Assembly (NCBI GenBank): GCA_900754495.1
Contig: CAAEDC010000252.1
Coordinates: 1-9,970 of the forward strand
Direction: 5' to 3'
Length of the DNA stretch: 9,970 nucleotides
From: Eggerthellaceae bacterium
GTDB lineage: Bacteria; Actinomycetota; Coriobacteriia; Coriobacteriales; Eggerthellaceae
This document shows positions 7,236-9,970 of the stretch, piece by piece. Both the position numbers and the translations under genes were made by a program. The notes beneath the pieces are model-generated. The model was not told the DNA's origin. It was given only the letters and a program-made list of their open reading frames with translations, and made no database searches. Within the stretch, counting starts at the first letter, position 1. Each line of letters starts with the position of its first letter.

Positions 7236-7257
7236 CCCCTCCCTTTCGGGAGAGGGG
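7236..7257. repeat. Short GC hairpin with one bulge
   Basis: CCCCTCCC (7236-7243) faces GGGAGAGGGG (7248-7257) across a 4-nt loop TTTC, with a two-base bulge. It stands 8 nt from the hairpin at 7201-7227 and 15 nt before the palindrome cluster, so it may be part of the same composite element or act as a weak terminator. Confidence 0.45.
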
Positions 7258-7272
7258 AAACCTCCGCCCCCT

Positions 7273-7440
7273 CTTTATCCAAACGTGACGGAGGGGCCGT
7301 CCCCTGTCACACAAATGTGGCGGTGGGACCGTCCCCTGCCACAACGGAGGGACCGTCCCCTGTCGCATTCCCGTCACGCTCCTTTATCCAAGCGTGACAG
7401 AAGGACCGTCCCCTGTCACGCCCTGTCACGCCCCGTCACG
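7273..7440. repeat. Cluster of REP-like palindromic units
   Basis: Four units share the core GACCGTCCCCTG or a one-base variant. Unit 1 (7285-7310) has GTGAC/GTCAC arms. Unit 2 (7316-7343) has TGTGGC/GCCACA arms around the same core, with compensating arm changes. Unit 3 (about 7345-7366) is an incomplete copy. Unit 4 (7393-7420) has perfect CGTGACAG/CTGTCACG arms. Units 1 and 4 lie in 38-nt direct repeats (7273-7310 and 7382-7419) that differ at four positions and both begin CTTTATCCAA. After unit 4 come two CCCTGTCACG copies and one CCCCGTCACG (7411-7440 in total); the last contains the purF stop codon. Extra pairing is possible between GTCACGCT (7373-7380) and AGCGTGAC (7391-7398). Such units resemble REP elements mobilised by RAYT transposases; none is encoded in the window. 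Confidence 0.85.
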
Positions 7441-8920
7441 CCTTGAGCTTATCCAGCTCCGCGCGCCATTTCTCCGAGACCTCGCCGACGCCGAGGAAGC
7501 TGCGGCGGCGCATCGCCTCGGGGATGTCCACCGCGTACTCGCCCGAGAAGCACGCGTCGCAGAAGCCCGGGTGGTCGGCGCTGACCGCCTCGTACAGGCC
7601 CGGAAGCGAGATGTAGGCGAGCGAATCCGCGCCGATCCAGCGGCGCTGCTCCTCGAGCGTGAGGTTCGCGGAGATCAGCTGGTCTTGGGTGTCGGTGTCG
7701 ATGCCGTAGAAGCACGGCCATTTGACCTCGGGCGATTCGATGCGCAGATGCACCTCGGCCGCCCCCGCGTCGCGCAGCATCTGCACGAGCTTCTTCGACG
7801 TGTTGCCGCGCACGATGCTGTCGTCGACGACCACCAGGCGCTTGCCTGCGATGACCGACGGCAGCGGGTTGAGCTTGAGGCGGATGCCCAGCTGGCGCAT
7901 CGCCTGCGTCGGCTGGATGAACGTGCGCCCCACGTAGCGGTTCTTCACGATGCCGTCCGAATACGGGATGCCGCTCTCCTCGGCGTACCCCATCGCGCCC
8001 GGCACGCCCGAGTCGGGCACGCCCAGCACGAGGTCCGCCTCGACGGGCGCCTCGCGCGCCAGGATGCGCCCCATCGCGCGGCGCGCCTGGTAGACGCTGC
8101 GCCCGTCCATCACCGAGTCAGGACGAGCGAAGTACACGTACTCGAAGATGCACGCCGCGCGGCGGCGCGCCGGGACGGCCTGCTCGCTGAAGACGCCCTC
8201 CTTGTTGAAGCGCACCAGCTCGCCCGGCTCGACGTCGCGCACGTACTCGGCGCCGACGATGTCGAGGCCGCACGTCTCCGACGACACCACCCAACCGCGC
8301 TCCTCGGGCAGCCTGCCGATGACGAGCGGGCGGATGCCGTTGGGGTCGCGGAACGCGTAGAGCGAATCGGGGCTCGCGAGCACCATCGCGTAAGCGCCCT
8401 CGAGCTGCTCCATCACGCCGCGGATGCCGTCGCGCAGATGATGCGTCTCGCGCGTGATCTTGCCGATGAGCTTGGCGGCGACCTCCGAGTCGGTGCCGGC
8501 GCGCAGATGCTCCCCCGCCTCGATGAGGCGCGCGCGGATGGCGTTGGTGTTGACGAGCGTGCCGTTGTGGGCGAGCGCGATGAGCACCTCGTCGATCGCG
8601 GAGATATGCGGTTGCGCCGCCTCCCACGATCCGCCGCCGCTCGTCGCGTAGCGCGCGTGGCCCACCGCGACGAAGCCATCGAGCGCCGCGAGGCTCGCCT
8701 CGTCGAACACCTGGGTCACCAGCCCCAGGTCCTTGGTCACCATGACGGTCTCGCCGTCGCCGACCGCGATGCCGGCGCTTTCCTGGCCGCGGTGCTGCAG
8801 CGCCTGCAGCCCGAAGCAGGTCATGCGCGCGACGTCCTCTCCGGGGGCGAACACGCCGAAGACGGCGCATTCCTCCTCCATGCGGTCGGGACGCTCGCCG
8901 GGAAGGATGGATGTGCTCAT
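7436..8920 (-). CDS. purF: Amidophosphoribosyltransferase, iron-sulfur type
   Basis: PurF catalyses the committed step of purine synthesis: glutamine-derived ammonia replaces the pyrophosphate of PRPP to give phosphoribosylamine. The 494-residue protein is like the B. subtilis class. An N-terminal propeptide of 17 residues precedes the glutaminase nucleophile Cys18 in EEECAVFGVF, which must be exposed by cleavage. Glutaminase motifs include LQHRGQESAGIAVGDG at 41-56, GHARYAT at 87-93 and LAHNGTLVN at 116-124. The phosphoribosyltransferase domain has the PRPP loop VVVDDSIVRGNTS at 363-375. All four cysteines that bind the structural, oxygen-labile [4Fe-4S] cluster in the B. subtilis enzyme are present: Cys257, Cys403, Cys454 and Cys457. 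The ATG overlaps the upstream sortase stop as ATGA, implying translational coupling. ATG at Met14 is a possible alternative start. The TGA stop lies within the last repeat of the palindrome cluster. Confidence 0.97.
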   Translation of the reverse strand: MSTSILPGERPDRMEEECAVFGVFAPGEDVARMTCFGLQALQHRGQESAGIAVGDGETVMVTKDLGLVTQVFDEASLAALDGFVAVGHARYATSGGGSWEAAQPHISAIDEVLIALAHNGTLVNTNAIRARLIEAGEHLRAGTDSEVAAKLIGKITRETHHLRDGIRGVMEQLEGAYAMVLASPDSLYAFRDPNGIRPLVIGRLPEERGWVVSSETCGLDIVGAEYVRDVEPGELVRFNKEGVFSEQAVPARRRAACIFEYVYFARPDSVMDGRSVYQARRAMGRILAREAPVEADLVLGVPDSGVPGAMGYAEESGIPYSDGIVKNRYVGRTFIQPTQAMRQLGIRLKLNPLPSVIAGKRLVVVDDSIVRGNTSKKLVQMLRDAGAAEVHLRIESPEVKWPCFYGIDTDTQDQLISANLTLEEQRRWIGADSLAYISLPGLYEAVSADHPGFCDACFSGEYAVDIPEAMRRRSFLGVGEVSEKWRAELDKLKA

Positions 8921-9970
8921 GCCGCCGCCAACTCCTCCGATGCGGAGGACACGGCGTCCTGCGCCGCGCCCTCGGTTGCCTGATCGCCCGCGCCGCCCTG
9001 TGCCGCGCCCGCCGCATGCTCGCCGGCAACGGTGCTGTCCTCGACGTAGGAGAACAGCACGTAGCGGCCGTCGCTGGGCAGGTTGTCGCAGGTCACGAAT
9101 GCGAACGTGTGATCCATCTCATCCGCCGCGGGCAGCTCGCCGTCAGGCTTCGCCACGCTGCGGTCGATCTTGTCCTGGACGTAGGCCGTCTGCTCGGCCC
9201 CGTCGGCGAACGACGCCTGCGCCAGCGGATCGTCGGCGGCGCAGTGCACCATCGAGAAGGTGCGTAGCTTGTAGTTGCCCTGCGGGGTGAGAAGGTAGAC
9301 GGTGCGATGGGCGTTGAACCCGGCGTCGTCCTGCATGTCCGTCAGGCACGCGAACATCGAGCCGTTGTTGAGATGGTGGCCGTAGACGATGTTGTTGGCA
9401 TCGGAGAAGTCGCCGGCGTTGGCGGCCTGCAGGAAGATGGTGCCGAACGTGGCGCCCCATCCCTGCTCGCCGTTGAAGTCGTAGGTGAGGTAGCGCTCGT
9501 CGTTGTCGGTGTGGACGATGGGATAGTTGACGATCGTGCCGGGGATGTAGATCCATCCGACCACGTCGGGGTTGACGGCGCGCAGCGCGTCCCAATCGAC
9601 CTGGAGGTCCTCCAGCGCGGCGCCCTCGACGTCCTGCGGCGCCTCGAACGCCTGGTCGGCGATCTTGTCGTAGGTGTTCTGGCCCTGCCAATAGGAGAAG
9701 AGCAGCGCGCCGAGGACGGCCAGCGACGCGACGAGCACGATCAGCGCGATCCAGAAGACGACGCGCCACGGCCCGCCCTTCTTGGATTTCCCGGCGCCTT
9801 TGCCGCCCGGCTGCACGGGACGATAGCCCGAGCCGTCGTCGCTGCGGCGGTACGGGTTGGCGACGGCGGGCGCGCCGGCGGGATGCGCCGCCTGGCGCGG
9901 CGCGGATGCGGAGGCTTGGGGACGTCGCTGACGGGAGGCCTGCGACGGCTGCTGGGCGGAGGCGCGCTGC
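8917..9970 (-). CDS. Class B type sortase, 5' end outside the window
   Basis: This is a membrane-anchored cysteine transpeptidase that would join surface proteins to the cell wall or build pili. The frame is open to the right edge, so the true start lies beyond it; a GTG at 9816 exists but the frame before it continues in the same style. Numbering from that codon, a transmembrane helix spans about 18-43 (VVFWIALIVLVASLAVLG), preceded by a basic KGAGKSKKGG stretch. The sortase domain runs from about 74 to 260, with VVGWIYIPGTIVNYPIVH at 85-102, catalytic His147 in IVYGHHLNNGSMF, Cys243 in FVTCDN and Arg251 in GRYVLFSYV. The order and motifs fit class B. At least 66 residues of Gln/Pro/Ala/Arg-rich sequence precede the helix, and an Ala/Gly-rich tail of about 38 residues follows the catalytic domain. 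It overlaps purF by 4 nt. No LPXTG-like substrate is visible. Confidence 0.9.
   Translation of the reverse strand, partial: QRASAQQPSQASRQRRPQASASAPRQAAHPAGAPAVANPYRRSDDGSGYRPVQPGGKGAGKSKKGGPWRVVFWIALIVLVASLAVLGALLFSYWQGQNTYDKIADQAFEAPQDVEGAALEDLQVDWDALRAVNPDVVGWIYIPGTIVNYPIVHTDNDERYLTYDFNGEQGWGATFGTIFLQAANAGDFSDANNIVYGHHLNNGSMFACLTDMQDDAGFNAHRTVYLLTPQGNYKLRTFSMVHCAADDPLAQASFADGAEQTAYVQDKIDRSVAKPDGELPAADEMDHTFAFVTCDNLPSDGRYVLFSYVEDSTVAGEHAAGAAQGGAGDQATEGAAQDAVSSASEELAAA

Larger units (their letters stand above)
7117..7435. other. Intergenic region between purF and purM, mostly repeats
   Basis: This 319-bp gap contains no supported gene. Going left to right it holds the purM ribosome site and -10 box, two hairpins (7201-7257) and a cluster of REP-like palindromes (7273-7440). 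Translations of this segment are low in complexity and are produced by the repeats. Confidence 0.75.

Noticed and set aside
7273..7440. CRISPR array
   Set aside because: Units are palindromic, unequal in length and spacing, and have no unique spacers of uniform size; no cas genes are present.
7394..8983. 529-codon plus-strand open frame opposite purF
   Set aside because: Antisense shadow of a gene with complete catalytic motifs; no ribosome site or recognisable domain.
9814..9816. GTG at 9816 as the sortase start
   Set aside because: No Shine-Dalgarno-like sequence precedes it (the upstream bases encode a continuing Tyr-Arg-Pro frame), and the frame stays open to the window edge with consistent composition.

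Overview
The window is GC-rich, with strong G/C preference at third codon positions that produces long antisense open frames. It carries purine-biosynthesis genes, a class B type sortase, an XdhC-family protein and a molybdopterin oxidoreductase. This mix, with PurF of the iron-sulfur type, fits an anaerobic high-GC actinobacterium, most likely Coriobacteriia (Eggerthella/Gordonibacter/Adlercreutzia-like). The taxonomic call is inference from gene content and protein style, not from a marker gene.

Layout, left to right. Minus-strand block 4-3334, in transcription order: purN (GAR transformylase), a TTG-started XdhC-family gene 15 nt downstream, then purH (AICAR transformylase/IMP cyclohydrolase) 109 nt further on. 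A 193-bp divergent intergenic region (3335-3527) holds promoter-like sequences for both directions and a perfect 16-bp palindrome close to purN. A plus-strand gene, 3528-5609, encodes a 693-residue cytoplasmic DMSO-reductase-family molybdoenzyme with a [4Fe-4S] site and a probable Cys molybdenum ligand; no partner subunit is visible. The 457-bp convergent gap 5610-6066 holds a diverged 40-bp-period repeat, two successive hairpins sharing one arm sequence, and a strong hairpin behind purM.

The minus-strand purM (6067-7116) has its own near-ideal -10 box. The 319-bp gap between purF and purM holds two hairpins and a cluster of REP-like palindromes with the core GGACCGTCCCCTGTCAC, which runs into the purF stop codon. 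purF (7436-8920) has a propeptide, the N-terminal nucleophile Cys and all four cluster cysteines. It overlaps by 4 nt (ATGA) the end of a class B type sortase gene whose 5' end lies beyond the right edge.

Function: PurF makes phosphoribosylamine, PurN and PurM act at steps 3 and 5, and PurH does the last two steps to IMP. The other de novo pur genes are not in the window. XdhC proteins normally service molybdenum hydroxylases such as xanthine dehydrogenase, so its place between purN and purH is the most thought-provoking gene arrangement here, followed by the sortase-purF coupling. I did not find a clearly new multi-gene system; the repeat families and the two odd operon partners are the parts most worth checking.
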